This document shows positions 6,105 to 6,407 of a stretch of DNA of 6,407 nucleotides, piece after piece. The notes beneath the pieces are model-generated. The model did not search any database and was not told where the DNA came from. It worked only from the letters and a program-made list of their open reading frames with translations. This DNA is from an uncultured Eubacteriales bacterium (GTDB lineage Bacteria > Bacillota > Clostridia > Christensenellales > Aristaeellaceae). A program made the translations under genes and the position numbers. The stretch's first letter is position 1; the number at the start of each line of letters is the position of its first letter. Location: NCBI GenBank assembly GCA_900548145.1, contig URJB01000086.1, forward strand, positions 1 through 6,407, read 5' to 3'.

Positions 6105-6122
6105 TCACCCTCCCCCATTCAT
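6105..6122 (-). promoter_or_regulatory. Leader of the Cys-rich gene: strong SD and a five-codon mini-frame
   Basis: On the minus strand GGGAGG (around 6114-6109) is an excellent ribosome binding site, placed for initiation around 6102-6096, where no start codon is found. The same bases hold ATG AAT GGG GGA GGG TGA (6122-6105), a five-codon frame, and an overlapping ATG at 6118 whose frame is one base out of register with the Cys-rich frame. I see no convincing -35/-10 pair or sporulation sigma-factor site between 6123 and 6208. Confidence 0.4.
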
Positions 6123-6179
6123 AAATCCCTTATTTCTCAACACTTTTTCCTCTACACATCCATCTGTTTTTGAAAAAAA

Positions 6180-6201
6180 GGTTGCCAAAAGGTTGCCAAA
6201 A
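6180..6201. repeat. Perfect tandem repeat, 2 x 11 bases
   Basis: GGTTGCCAAAA occurs twice head to tail (6180-6190 and 6191-6201) in the intergenic region between the holin terminator and the Cys-rich gene. It could be a duplicated regulator site upstream of the Cys-rich gene or a replication-slippage product. No protein partner can be named. Confidence 0.75.
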
Positions 6202-6208
6202 GCCGCAC

Positions 6209-6252
6209 AAAAAGCGCCCCTTCCGGCGGCATGAAACCGTGGAAGGGGCGCT
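6209..6252 (-). terminator. Intrinsic terminator of the holin gene (minus strand)
   Basis: A 12-bp perfect stem pairs 6213-6224 with 6241-6252 around a 16-base loop that can pair further (6227-6229 with 6237-6239). On the minus strand the stem runs into five T (complement of 6209-6213). It begins 6 bases after the holin stop and separates the holin from the Cys-rich gene. Confidence 0.9.
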
Positions 6253-6258
6253 GCATGA

Positions 6259-6407
6259 TTATTCTGCTTCATTCATTTTGTTTTCAGGAGGTTTCACCTT
6301 GTCCTGCTGGTAGGGTTCTTCATATTTCATCGCCCGCTCGCTGTCCGCCACTCCCGCCGTGGTGGGGTCTACGATCAGCCCCAGCAGGGACAGCACCTGC
6401 AAAACCG
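6259..6407 (-). CDS. Phage holin, phi-LC3-like, C-terminal part (continues beyond window)
   Basis: The last 48 codons of a minus-strand gene whose N-terminus lies beyond 6407. It begins with the end of a hydrophobic helix (VLQVLSLLGLIV) followed by the signature DPTTAGVADSERAMKYEEPY and a charged tail ending NKMNEAE. The DPTT-G--DS--A--Y pattern is characteristic of phi-LC3/LL-H type holins, small phage membrane proteins that let endolysin reach the wall at lysis or form secretion pores. The family usually has about 80-150 residues, so roughly half is missing from view. An endolysin or tail genes would be expected further right if this is a prophage; a terminator follows at once on the left, so it is the last gene of its unit. 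Confidence 0.8.
   Translation of the reverse strand, partial: VLQVLSLLGLIVDPTTAGVADSERAMKYEEPYQQDKVKPPENKMNEAE

Noticed and set aside
5185..6234. Long plus-strand frame opposite the Cys-rich gene
   Set aside because: It runs through a strong terminator, overlaps aroK, lacks a ribosome binding site, and has the His/Arg/Ala/Gly-rich composition typical of antisense shadows; the minus-strand protein has coherent motifs.

Overview
The window looks like chromosomal DNA from a fairly GC-rich, low-G+C-phylum bacterium (Firmicutes, probably a Clostridia/Oscillospiraceae-type anaerobe). The clues are strong AGGAGG-type ribosome binding sites, near-consensus sigma-A promoters with 17-base spacers, compact intrinsic terminators, a WalR/PhoP-style two-component pair, a Cys-rich protein of a kind I associate with Clostridia, and a phi-LC3-type holin tail. 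The genus cannot be fixed from the sequence.

Layout. Positions 1-84 hold the terminator of an upstream plus-strand unit whose gene lies almost entirely outside. A clean promoter at 115-143 drives a two-gene operon: an alpha/beta-hydrolase (186-1007) and a PUA-containing class I rRNA methyltransferase of the RlmI family (1030-2202), closed by an 11-bp terminator (2221-2255). A second clean promoter (2300-2328) and a structured leader of about 120 bases precede an OmpR-family response regulator (2457-3179), its membrane sensor kinase (3198-4667, probable TTG start) and a shikimate kinase, aroK (4698-5204). These three genes end at a 14-bp bidirectional terminator (5255-5287), which also serves the minus-strand gene converging from the right.

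Minus strand. From 6099 to 5305 runs an open frame for a protein of up to 264 residues with 24 cysteines and a Cys-Gly-repeat tail. It has a well-placed Shine-Dalgarno sequence but no ATG, GTG or TTG where the start should be. At the right edge, 6407-6259 is the C-terminal 48 codons of a phage-type holin with its own minus-strand terminator, so the window ends at the edge of a phage-derived module or a domesticated lysis gene.

Most of the window is ordinary housekeeping and regulatory material. The points most worth a second look are the missing start codon and unknown identity of the Cys-rich gene, an AT-rich patch inside the kinase ATPase domain, the placement of aroK behind a sensor kinase, and the holin at the right edge. 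I did not find convincing evidence of a wholly new multi-gene system.
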